Translations under genes and position numbers: made by a program | The notes under the pieces: generated by a model | What the model was told of the DNA's origin: nothing | The model's input: only the letters and a program-made list of their open reading frames with translations | Databases searched by the model: none | DNA from: Calliopsis andreniformis | Lineage: Eukaryota; Arthropoda; Insecta; Hymenoptera; Andrenidae | Assembly: GCF_051401765.1 (NCBI RefSeq) | Contig: NC_135073.1 | Coordinates: forward strand, 3,100,001-3,164,000 | Length of the DNA stretch: 64,000 nucleotides | Reading direction: 5' to 3' | In this document: piece by piece, positions 36,551 through 48,400 of the stretch | Numbering within the stretch: the first letter of the stretch is position 1 | Layout of the letters: each line of letters begins with the position of its first letter

Positions 36551-39500
36551 ACATATATTAGACAATAACTTTTAGAGCGTATTATGATATCTTTTCTCTC
36601 ACGAGAAAAATCTGGCTGAGCCTTAAAATACTGAAAAAATAAAATAAAAAAACTTTACATAGTAAACTAGATACAATAAATACGTAAGTGTTTATTATTA
36701 TAAGTCACTCGAACTAAAAATAATGAAACATTTCTTTGAATGTTTGAATGATGAAACATTAAGCACAAAAAAGAAGCCACGTATTTCTTAAACATAAAAT
36801 TACCTAATAATAAATTTATTTATGTAATAATAAATTAGATAATTTTAAGCCAAACCAAACGAAAAATTGAAACATTTATGTTCAACAACGAGTTGTTTTA
36901 GCATCATTCATTAATATTTCGAAAAAAATAATAAAACATTGGACTGAATTAGTTGCTATTGAATTAAATCATCTGGATATACCTTAATTTTTACGTTAAT
37001 TGACACGTAATGTCGCAATGCAAACTATTCCTACATAATATATTTTAGTGAATATGTTTCAGATGAACATTTCATATTATCAAGGCACGGTGTTTAAATA
37101 TGTCATTCTCCGTCTCGCGTTACTATGTTACAGTTAATATACCGTGATTTCGAATATGAACAAAATATTCCGATTAAGTGTAATCTTATCGTGTCTAGAC
37201 TCTCCTTTTAATTAGTAATGTAAGAGCTCGATCAAACGAGAGTTAAAGTTGTGAACATTACAGTAATATCTCTCGATTACAACCAAAATATTAATTTATA
37301 AGGCTCTTTATAATTATTCACTTCACTTCTCCATCTTATCAAATCTTTAGGTGCTCATTGTCAAATCAAAAAATAGGTACAATTCTTGAATTGGCAAATA
37401 AATGCAAAAAATTTATAAGTAATAAGAAATAAACATTCATGAAGGAGTAGTTCTGTAAATGTTGAAACACTTTTTCTGTAATAATTCTTATTTGTTATTA
37501 GTTAGAACGGCTAGAAGAACGTCTCTTATCACTATAACAATCGATTTAAATCAATTCTTACTTATTGAAAAATTTATTGATCTATTTAATTAAAATCACG
37601 AAGTTTGACTAAGAAATAACTCAAGAAACTCAAAAAAAACAGAGTATTAAAATATCAAAAACAGTTCTAGAAAAAAATAAAATCAGGACATTATAATTAT
37701 GCTTTTAATTTCTTCTGACCCTCATATTTCAACATTTTTAAAAGTAAAGAGGAAACAAAAAAATAATCAATAAACTTGAAAATTCATACTATTGTACATA
37801 TACGAATTGTGTTTCTACTTTTAACTTACACCAACTAGTTAATTTTCATTATTTTAACATATCTAGATTTGTTTTTCCTCTTCACTAATTGAATCCTTTC
37901 TTTATAGTTTTATGTCCAGTTTCGTAATTTTACAATAATTTCGTAGATAACATTTTCATATGTGTAAGTAATGAAATAGCTGAATTATTAAAACTTTTCT
38001 ATAAAACTGTAATTAAAAAAATCAAAAGTGTCAAAATGCAGAAAAAGTATTAAACACGTTGCATTTTGTACCCGCGTTAATGTCTGGATAGTGTGTTCTT
38101 TTATACCATTAAAATTAATACAACATAAAAGATGTAGTATAATGATTAATGTCTTAAACTTGTATTACAATATACATATAAAGCAAAAAAAGTGTAGTCT
38201 TTTATCATCATCAAGTTGATGCATCCCACAGTGCATTCGTTATTTTAATGCTGCTTAAATTCTAATGAAGGCGGAAAACCTTTACCGTAATTACATACTT
38301 TTATATAATATAGAACAATGTTTCGTTTGTTGAAAGTGTTTATATACATTATTAAAAAAAGTTGTTACTTTCTTCAGTGTACTATTTAATAGGATATGCA
38401 TACGATAAACAAGTACAAAGAAAACATGAAACTAATGATAGAAATACATGTAGCAATTATTAAATATAAATATTCAAATAATAATATCAATAGAAAAATG
38501 ATGCATTCCGAGAAGATATACATATAATGTGTACAGTCTGAATAGTATTTCAAAAACTCTTTTTGTAAGAGGATGAGTAAAAAAGTTAGTAAGCATTGTT
38601 TGGGTTTTCATTATATGTATAGATATACACAATTATTCAGATTTCCGATTTTACCTGTATTCAGCTCCAAGAAATGCGTTTTTAAATTATTGTGTCATTT
38701 GATTCCTTATCACGTATAACCTTTTATTCTTTTCTGCGTAATCACAAAACAGTTTATAAACTAATAAATATTTCAAATAAATAATCAAGTTATATATTTA
38801 TGTATTCCTTTCTGCACAAAGTATTCGGTAAAGAAAATATGTAATATACGCGTATCTATATTACCTTTATTTCAATATAAATATGAATTGACATGTTACA
38901 TACGTGAAGAATAAATATAATATTCAAAAATATTATACTCTACAAGCACCTGAATTATGGTCAGTTCCAACACTTTCATTATCGTGATGAGCAACGTGAC
39001 TTTGAAATATAAAAACACATTAATACATGAGAAATTATATATATTGTATGTGTATGACTTTCTATGTATAGGAATTCCGTGTTTCTACGCAACATTATTG
39101 TTACACGTGTTATCAAGAGTTGTGTATATGTATTTGTATAATTCTAATAGACCAGAATTAATTTATCGAGCCGAGTCTTTCGAAGAATAGAGATAGTATA
39201 AGAAATTCTAATAACGCTAATATAAATAAAATTATTAAAAATAAACAAAAATAATGGTAATTACTTTAATAATAGCATCGACAATAAGAATAGAGTCAGA
39301 ATATCTCATATCGCCTTACACGATATCCATTACATGTACGGTCACTCGTAATATTGCATAAAATAAATGTTAATATCTGCTGATAATAAATTAAATTAGT
39401 AGCAAAGCACATCTAGAAAGTAGGAAGACGTATTATATTTATAACATATTTTGTTGAACACCTAGTGGGGATTAAGTATTTTTTTTAATTTTATTGTTGA

Positions 39501-39809
39501 AAAACTGCATTGAACTGTGACTATATATGTTGCATCAAATTAAAAGAAAAGGTAAGGTTAAAAGTTCTATGAATGCGTCTATATTCATTAGAAGTACTTA
39601 ATTAATCATATGTGTAACGAATTGAATTAATTCTAAGGTACATACACAGACTCAAACGTGATCGTAAAATTAATTAAACGGTAAAATGAACATGTTACGG
39701 CACTAAGCAAGTAAAGTAACAGGACTATTGAAGGATGAGAGCTTCAGTTTTTTGCAAGATCACGATTTGTTGTTATTATTTCTTTATATTATGTAGACTG
39801 CACTTTACA

Positions 39810-40334
39810 TACAGGGTGTTCGACTACAGGTGCAGAAAAATTAAAGGGTAATTCTGTTGGGTTTCCCGGAAAGTTTGTGCCGATTTTTAAGTAAAAAATA
39901 TTATTTTACTTAAAAATTGACGCGAACTTTTCAGACAATTCAATACATGCGAATATAAGATGAAAATTAAAAATAATGAAATTAAGTCTGAAATTTCGTT
40001 TATCAAGTACAAACATATAAAACTCTTCCCAAAACTCGGTAAATCAAATATATGTATACATAAGCACTACTGCTAACGCGAATCTTGTTACAGAGGTTAA
40101 GCAATGGGAGAACAGTGATTATAACCACTATAGTCCGAGTCGAATGTCACAAAAATTCCATCGTAACAGTGTGTGATGATTGCCCCATGACTGTTATGAA
40201 AGTCATTGTTTTCTTCAAATACTTAAATTAACAAACGAAGACTTACGCGCAATTTCTTTATTCTTGATTTTCGTCTTATGGTTTCTATAATCATCCCTTA
40301 AAGTTTTCTCTACCTATAAACGAACACCTTATAT
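39810..40334. mobile_element. MITE-like element (TTCGACTACAGGT family) with a nested insertion
   Basis: The left end CAGGGTGTTCGACTACAGGT is matched by the reverse complement of the right end, AAGGTGTTCGTTTATAGGTA. The interior shares TGCTAACGCGAATCTTGTTA-type sequence with the copies at 29815 and 47186. A smaller hairpin element interrupts it at 39855-39942. Confidence 0.7.
39855..39942. mobile_element. Mariner-like hairpin nested in a MITE
   Basis: Two arms of about 40 bp meet back to back. The left begins TTGGGTTTCCCGGAAAGTTT and the right, reversed, TTGAATTGTCTGAAAAGTTC. Both end ATTTTTAAGTAAAA. The termini resemble mariner ends (GTTGG...AAAGTT.GTGC). This is an internally deleted, end-only element. 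Confidence 0.65.
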
Positions 40335-40344
40335 GCAATACATG

Positions 40345-40574
40345 TTAACCCTCTAAGGGCCGAATTTTTGTTTTAAATATAGACAGATTGCACAGCCTTT
40401 GTTTTGGTATTTCTTTATTTTAGTCTTAGCAACCGTCATGAATATTGGTATTGGTTGTCTCGAAGAAATTATAGAATTCTTCCGAAATTCTCATGAAAAA
40501 AACTAAAATTATTTGAAAAAATGTTGATAAGTTCATAGGTGACCTGAAAGTTACACGGGCCCATGGAGAGTTAA
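40345..40574. mobile_element. piggyBac-like MITE with TTAA target sites
   Basis: The element starts TTAACCCTCTAAGGGCC. Its right end, reversed, reads TTAACTCTCCATGGGCCC. TTAA at both borders fits the piggyBac target duplication. It is about 230 bp and non-coding. Confidence 0.6.
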
Positions 40575-41105
40575 CTTATTCTTATTATTCTATTATACAG
40601 GATGAGTCATTTCATTCTGCCACTTGTAAACTATTTCTTGTATAGAAAAATGTTTTAAACAATGTAAATTAGTAATTGCAATGTAGCAATGCAATGTAGT
40701 AATTAGTTGTTTGTTATTTTGCTTTTTCATCGAGACATATTATCATCGAGTAATATTTATATTTAACTTTTACGGTTTGAAAAAGTTCTGAATGCTGAGT
40801 AAAAAGCTATTAAGGTAAACAAGGTCGAAAATCAGTAGTTATCAAGATATTTTATAATTAATTTTTAATTTAAGTATAACGCTCAAAATGCTGTCTATTA
40901 CGATACGAACAATACAATTTTCCGAAGTTATACCATTACATATATGCACTAACAATGTGATCCTTTATGTCTTTAGGTGTCGTAGGTAGATCGCGATAAC
41001 CTTCATTTTTTAAATGCCTTTCAAGAAAAATCAAGTCTCGAGACTGAACCGACTATAAAGTCTTCCACAACCTAACCATCGATTCAAGAATAATCTTTGC
41101 TGTGT

Positions 41106-41133
41106 ATAATTACTAGGGCAACCTAGTAATTAT
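41106..41133. repeat. Perfect 12-bp inverted repeat with GCAA loop
   Basis: ATAATTACTAGG, a GCAA spacer, and the exact reverse complement follow one another. In RNA this would be a stem closed by a GNRA-type tetraloop. No gene is nearby. Confidence 0.8.
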
Positions 41134-42574
41134 TGTTAAAATTATTTACAATTGTTAATAATTATGCACGGATTTTTTGTGCATGAATGTTTTATCATTT
41201 TCAACTGAAGAATATGTCGGTAATTATTAAGTTTGGATTCCACATACATTAATAATTTTTTTACTCAGCATTTAATATTTTTCGAAGTGCATGGTCAAAT
41301 ATCACACGTTACAATTAAAAAACTCAAGATGATCTCTATATTTCCATAAAAAAGCGAAATATCAAAAAACTAATTATTGCACTGTACACTTCTCTCGTTA
41401 CCAACAATTTTTGTTTGAAACGTTTTTTTATATTATAAATATTTTACAAATAAACTCAGTTAGCAGAATTAAATGACTAAATATTACTCTTATAGTAAAA
41501 TTATTTTTCAAATTGCTGTAAGTGATTAAAAAAAGTTTCTACTAAACACAAGTTTTTAAATAAATTTTCTTAGTCAATTATTAACCAAGAGAAAAGAGCG
41601 CAATTTATATTCTGAAATATTTTCCATATTAATTTATAATTAGAAATTAAAAACTTTTTTAAACTTGGATTCTTCATAAATATTTACGATTAAAACTAGC
41701 GAGAAAATTTTTAATTCATTTGACGCTATAGCTACCAATAAATGAACTAGTTGTATTATTTGTTGTGTAATTTTTAGTAAATGATAATTTCTTTAATAAT
41801 CGTGTTACGATTAGTAATGAGTAGATTACGGAAATTTATGCAAAATAAAATCTTTGTACTAATTTAATACAAAAACAGGCCTAAATTTAAAATATATGTT
41901 AGCATTAATAAATACAAAAAGTGTAATTGTACTGAGTCTTATACATTTTTCTCATATTTTTTTACAGAGTTTTAAAGGTGTATTTTACATTTCTGTCATA
42001 TTTGCATGAAAATCCGCAGTCTATAATAATGAGATTCGAATACATTCAATAAATCAATAATAGTATAAATACTCGATATAGAAATAAAAATACTCGATTT
42101 GCAGGTAAAATTTAAAATTATTTAGATAAAAAATACTGGTTAGGTATACGTAAATAAATTTACTTAATTATGTAATTAAGCAAATAATTTATCAACTGAT
42201 ATTATATCTTAACATGTACTTGACGAATAAAAATATTTCAATTGTTTGAGAATTTTTCAATTATATTTTTACTCATTGTCTTCATTTTTACCCAGAATTT
42301 ATATATAATGTTAAATAACCTCCAACAAATTTCAAATCATGAAATGCGAATACAACAATTATATTTAAACATATATTGTACGATAGTAGGATATTTTTTA
42401 CAGTCGCGTTACAAATTCCAAGTGAGCCTCGGATAATGCCGCGATAACAATAGCGTTAATCTAATATCACTAAATTTTTAGAAAAACGAATTACGTGTAA
42501 TCTTCCATAGTTGACATGTGTGAGACTACCAAAATTTCCATTCCCTTTATTGAACAGTACATACACACATAGTA

Positions 42575-42905
42575 CAGAGATGTCTTAAAAACGTCCCAAA
42601 AATATCCTGCAAAGTTCTAAAAATGTCCAAAAAACGTCTTTGAGACGTCCGAAGTTGCAAATCAATATGTCTTTAAAGGACGTCTTAAAGACATTCATAA
42701 AACGTCTTAAAGATGTCCAAATTACGTCTATACGACGTTCAGACAAAACATAAAGTCTGTGAAATGTGTCTTTAAGACATCTAATAAACATAAATATCAA
42801 AAGTCTTTAAGATGTACGCCTTTGGATGTTTCTAAGACGTCCAAATTATGTCGTGAGATGTTCAGGCATGAAATGGATATAAAATAGACATCTTCAAGAC
42901 GTCGT
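42575..42905. repeat. Degenerate array built on AAGACGTCTT
   Basis: There are about a dozen imperfect units containing ACGTC or GACGT flanked by AAA/TTT, such as AAGACGTCC, AAAACGTC and TTTAAGACAT. They occur in both orientations with spacing of about 20-30 bp. The pattern is a decayed palindromic minisatellite. ACGTC also matches part of a CREB-type half site, but decay and lack of regular spacing argue for a repeat first. Confidence 0.7.
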
Positions 42906-43213
42906 GTGCTAATACATTATAAACTGAAAGCTAATTAATAAGGAATTATTAAATTCCATGACAAGCGGTCAACATTTATTGTCACTATAATAGAATCTAT
43001 TTGTCGTCACAGCCGAAACGCAAATAAAGCGATTAAATTCAAGGAAAACTACTGGTATCTGTCACAATAATATCTCCATTTACTATACAACAATGGGCAC
43101 GCAGAGTGTACACATCGGCGGCGTTTCGTCAGTGAATCGAATTCGAGCACATTTACCGATCGGTCGCTTCGTACAGTAATTCAAGTAAGAGAATCGTTCG
43201 TATTTTTACTCAC

Positions 43214-43500
43214 TTTTCGATGGCCTGTTGTTCGAGGAAGGCACAGTGGCTGACAAACAATCGTAGGAGATGTGGACCGTGAAAGAGACGACCAAGGAAT
43301 AACGTGACTGTCACTTGGACAGATTAAGTATGCGTATTTGACGGGTGATCGAGCCGGCCCGCATTTGCGAGTAATCTTCAGTCGATTGCCGCGTGATGGC
43401 CGCGTGTTTTCTGCTGAGACGATGCCATTCCAATGCAGGTTCCGGCGATATCGGTCATCACGCGAAAACCAAGCGAAAACATCGCAGAATTGTGCGAATA
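43214..43500 (-). promoter_or_regulatory. Putative promoter/5' UTR exon of the Lys/Glu-rich gene
   Basis: A GC- and CpG-richer island stands out in very AT-rich DNA. Read on the minus strand it ends at a near-ideal donor (GAAAA|GTGAGTAA at 43213/43214). There is no long reading frame, so it would be non-coding. Joining to the acceptor at 35930 would give a 7.3-kb first intron. This is an inference from composition and splice signal. Confidence 0.4.
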
Positions 43501-44461
43501 GGCATTGACGAAATATAAGATAGATTTATCACCCAATATATTTTTTTGCTACACGTTTGGATGGCTCGTGAGCCACCTCATGATTATTGAGTCATACCAA
43601 CGTTATCGATTCAGTCTGAAATAAGATTGCAAACTGAAACTAGTGGCAGAATTTAAATTGAAACACGTAGGCCACGGAAAAATTAAATATCTAAAAATAT
43701 GAAAAACTGAAATATGAAAGAATTCATATTTTTGTAAATTCTAACGTATACTTTATTATTAACAAGTATAAATTAAAATTTAGAAAAATATAAATTTGAA
43801 TATACTACAGAGTTTAAAGATTTGGAATCCAAATCAAAGCTGAATTTTGTAATTAAGATATTGCATACTGATAATTAAACTATGTTTATAAACATCTATG
43901 AAATTTCGTAGCAAAATTCTAACGAAAATTTATATTTAGATGGTGTGCTGGTATCGACGTGCATGTAAATAGAATCCTTTTATATTATAAAGTCCTTTCA
44001 TATTAAAGAGTTTATGTTTTTAAGAATATTCTCCATAGACAGATTTAAGCGATATTTATAATAGCATTCAAATGTTACATGGAGTCGGAAATTAATTAAC
44101 TAGATAAATTAATATTGAAATTAAAGAAAATTACAGTAGAACTACGATTATTAGAATCTTGATTAATTGAATGGTCGATTACTAGAACATCGATTAACGA
44201 ATTCGGTTATCAGATCATCAATTAACGAAAAATTCAATTATTTAAATGGTACTGTTCAATGTTAAAAAGTAAGAAGGAGAAATGCGTTAAATATATTATT
44301 TATATTCTTTTTTTTCGTTTCTGCTATGCTCACTCCCTTTTTTTATATTAGAACATGATAAAACCATGATTAAGTTAGCTGTTGAATATACAATAATGAT
44401 TAGAACAGCAATGACAACATATCTAACTTTTGATTGCTTATAGTAAGACCATTTTAAGTTG

Positions 44462-44760
44462 TACAAGGTTTTTGAGAACAAGTGTCAGAAATATTAAGAG
44501 GTGATTCTACATGTTAAAATAAGTCGAAAATCACGAATGACGAAATTGCATTTGGGTTATCGTTTAAGAGTTATTAATTATTGCAAAAACATCTAGAATT
44601 CGTGCAAAATGTGTCTGACTTAGGACTTATTCTACTGCTGGCATTAATTTAGTCAAGTCAAACATGGGTCAGACGCAGCGAAATCGATAGCGAAACAAAG
44701 CTCCACATGCAATTTCATTATTTGTTTTATTCTGGGCTTCTATTTTATGAGCTATATACG
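44462..44760. mobile_element. Truncated MITE-like copy (TTCGACTACAGGT family)
   Basis: The left end reads GAACAAGTGTCAGAAATATTAAGAGGTGATTC, close to the other copies. The interior holds AATGTGTCTGACTTAGGACT and TCAGACGCAGCGAAATCGAT. The right terminal repeat is missing. Confidence 0.5.
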
Positions 44761-44864
44761 TACATAAAATTATGAATAATAAATTGGAAATTATTCTTGA
44801 ACTTAGCATTAAATTTCAATCGACGGGTGGGTCAAGATGATGTACACAAATTTTGAGAAATATT

Positions 44865-44932
44865 ATAGAACGAGTTAAAAGTAAGCATTTTGGAATTATA
44901 GAACGAGTTAAAAGTGAGCATTTTGGAGTAAA
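44865..44932. repeat. 34-bp tandem duplication, two units
   Basis: ATTATAGAACGAGTTAAAAG followed by TAAGCATTTTGGA is repeated immediately with one base change (TGAGCATTTTGGA). The near identity suggests a recent duplication. Confidence 0.85.
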
Positions 44933-45435
44933 AAAGAAGAGTTTAAACGTAATAAGTTGTAATTATTATATGTACAAAGTGGTAAATTTTTTGATACGTA
45001 TACAGATAGAGATGAAAAAATTATTATCAACAGTAAGCACAATTCTATTTTTAAAGTAACTTCCGATTGTTGAGCATGACAACCGATTTTACACTAGTAT
45101 CGAAGTAATTCCCTGTTTGTAGGAGATTACTTTCCATGTTACACAGATTTAATTTAATTACTGCAGAAGTAATTAAATTTTTTGTTTAAAGTTTTCTTGG
45201 CACAATTCTATATTGCTACATATTAGTTTTGCGCACCTTGTGCGGCGAATCTATATTCAGTTTCGTTGCTTTATCGATAAAACAATGCACACGTTGCGAT
45301 AGTACGTCAACTCATGTCACTTGTACTTTATTAACTCCGAAAGTTGATTAACTACGGGTTATGAAATTACGAAGTATCACTATACACAATCGATTAATTT
45401 GTCTTATAATTGTAATTAATTAAGAAAAAACGAAA

Positions 45436-48400
45436 ATGAGTACATACAGCAGGAGAATGTCCCTACGGGAATCATTTATGGAAGTATTAGCCAAAAAATC
45501 AGTAACTAAAACAAGGGTAAGTAATCATATGTAATTTTAATGTTATTTGTATTTTGAAATTTTAGAAGATTTAAAGTAGCTTCTTATTTCTTTCTTATTT
45601 CTCCAAAATTTATTAAAGAATAGCATTAAAATCTGCTATATTATAGCTAGACTACTCTTTGTAGTTAATGGCTTATCATTTTTTTAAATGAAACAGTATA
45701 TTTAAAATAAGTATTCAATTATAGTTTTTATACTTTTTTATATCTTTATACTTCAATACTTTTTAAAATATTTTGCCCTTTGCCTTTTACCGAATTCACT
45801 TTCAATAATTTAAAGGCATACAAATTATAATAAAAGATTCATTTTGTTAAATTAGTTTTTAAACATTATAGAATATAACATAAAACATTAAAAAGATTAA
45901 TTTGAAGCTAAAAGTAACTTGGGAAAAAGTATGAATGAGTATAAACTCACATGTATGTTACTTTAAAGATTGAACAAATTAATTTTTTTAGTAATTATTA
46001 ACGTAGTTTATTAACAAAATTTTCATGTTCATAAATGAATAGTCTGATAAACTAAAAGGGCTCTACCTATTTCGAGCTACTGTCAGACTCGTTTTAAGAA
46101 TGATTGACTGGTTCAAAGAAATACCTACAGATGAGGAGATTAAAGATGAAATTGCACTTAATATTGAAAAATTACAAGAGAAGAAAGTCGAAAAGAAAAG
46201 TCTTACCTTAGAGGTTTGTAAGCTATTTATTATTCAATAAAATATTATTAAATATTATCTCGTGCTATGTTGAAACGTAAGTAAAATCTATTATTTTTAT
46301 TAATAAAAATATACGTATACCGTGAAGAAAAAGTACTAAATATTTCGTATTTAAGGATCGCTCTATTTTGTCAACAAGCATAGAAAATAGGACGTTGACT
46401 GAAAAAATATATTTATTCGACCTATTTAATAAATTTCACGTATTCAAGAAGTATCCAAATCATTTACGAAAACGTTTAGCTGACATATGTATTTACCAAT
46501 ATTTGCAACCAGGACGAGTGATTATAAAACAGAACCGCGAAGCAGAAAACCTTTATTTCATTATAAATGGAGAATGTAGTGTATCTAGAAAAGTTACTGA
46601 TCGTTGGACAGGTACACGAAATTAGTTTTTATATTAAATATATAAATAATATTAGATATTAAGTTATTTGCAAAATATTAAGGCAAAGTTTTCCGTCAAT
46701 TTTTTCCAATTACATCTAATTAGGCTTTCTACAAACTAAAAAACAAATTAATAATTTTATCTTTACTTAGGTGAAGTGCAAAAAATTGATATGGGTACTT
46801 TAATGCCGGGAGACATATTTGGCGAAATCGCATTACTGCATAAGATACCAAGAACAGCGACAGTAGTTTCAAAAAGTATATATCATCGTAATATTATTTT
46901 AATAATATGAGAGTGATTTTGTTAAAGATGTTATTATTTTATATTTATTTAGCTACAGTGGATTTAATACTTATTCCACGTGAAGATTTCGATATCATTT
47001 TACGTAATACTTTGGTGAGTGAATGGGATGTATTACAAGATGCATTAGTTCATTTTAATTACTTCAAAAGTTGGGATGAAGAAACAATAAGAGAATGTTG
47101 TATTCTCAGCAGAATGAAGGATTTTGAACCTGATGAGGTATAGAATTTGAACATGACGTTAATATCAAAGTTTTGGAAAACTCATTATATGCAGAATGTT
47201 TGGCTACAGGTCAAAGAAAATTTAAGGGCTGATTCTAGACATCAAAATACGAGAAAGATCAGGAATAACGAAATCGCAGCTAAACTTCTAATTATAAATA
47301 CAATTAGAAAAATGAAATCTAATTAGAGAGAATTTAACTTTCGATATTTTATACAATTTTGCATGTTATATCGACTCGGTAAAGTATAATTATGTGCCTA
47401 AAAATTGGTAAAATCAGTTTGAAATACGGTAAATCGAATGACACCACTGTTAACGCATAGCTTGAGAATAGGAATTATCACGGCATTGACGAGAATCTTA
47501 TTTAATTATACATATGTTACCGCAACTGTGTGAGACGATTAATGCAACGCTATGATACTTCAACAGCTCCAGGTTTTTTTAAAATGTTTATACACATATA
47601 CACAATAAACGAAAGTTTAAATTATCCTTGGTTTTCGTATTATTTCGATATGTAAAATCCCCTCTTAAATCTCTCACCTCTGTAGCCAAACAGGTTGTAT
47701 ACTTATCATATTCTGTTGAGACAATGTATATGCTTTGCATAAATGTCTTAACGGCATATTGATAAATGTAGGTTGTTCAAATATAAATTGCAAAATTCAT
47801 CTTTTCTATTTATAGTGAGAAGAAATTTTGTTTAACGTAATTACAACAAATTTTATTGTATCTCAGGCAACTGCATATTTCAACCTTAATGTATAAAACG
47901 TGTATATATATATACAAAATGTAAGCATATACGTTATCAGTGTTTCAACAGATTCATAATCTGTCAGTAAAATTACAAATATTTTAGAATTTTTTAAAAT
48001 AAAAAACATTTAATTATATAGCACATGTATTTCAAAAATGACAGAATTCAAAAAACGAGACTTTCGAATTACCACTATGAATCAATTTGATTAACACACT
48101 ACTATTCATTATAAAAATTTGACTAACTAAAGTTCCAAATTGTAGAGTTTATTTAAAGTACTGTTTAAATGTAAATTATATGGGTTATTTGCAATAGATG
48201 ATATTTGTCATTGTTTAAGTAATTTATAAATATTGTGGTTAATCTTGCACTGTCGAGGAGTCAGCCTGAATTTAATACCACGAGTTATTTTCAAATTGCA
48301 GCTTTTATCTTAGAAAAACAATGGTGCCCAGTTTGATCTACGCACCCGCTTTTGCTCCACTTTGCCCAATAGGTCCAAAAATCCTTCGTCGATCGATCAT

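Larger units (their letters stand above)
35930..45435. other. Repeat-rich 9.5-kb stretch without coding exons
   Basis: No coding exon is supportable. The stretch holds several MITE-like elements (36024-36550, 39810-40334, 40345-40574, 44462-44760), a degenerate AAGACGTC array (42575-42905), a small tandem duplication (44865-44932), and one GC-richer island (about 43080-43520) that is the best promoter candidate. It is probably the first intron and upstream region of the minus-strand Lys/Glu-rich gene. Confidence 0.45.

Noticed and set aside
42585..42800. 71-codon minus-strand frame
   Set aside because: It is a by-product of the AAGACGTC repeat array, with repeated residues and no gene signals.
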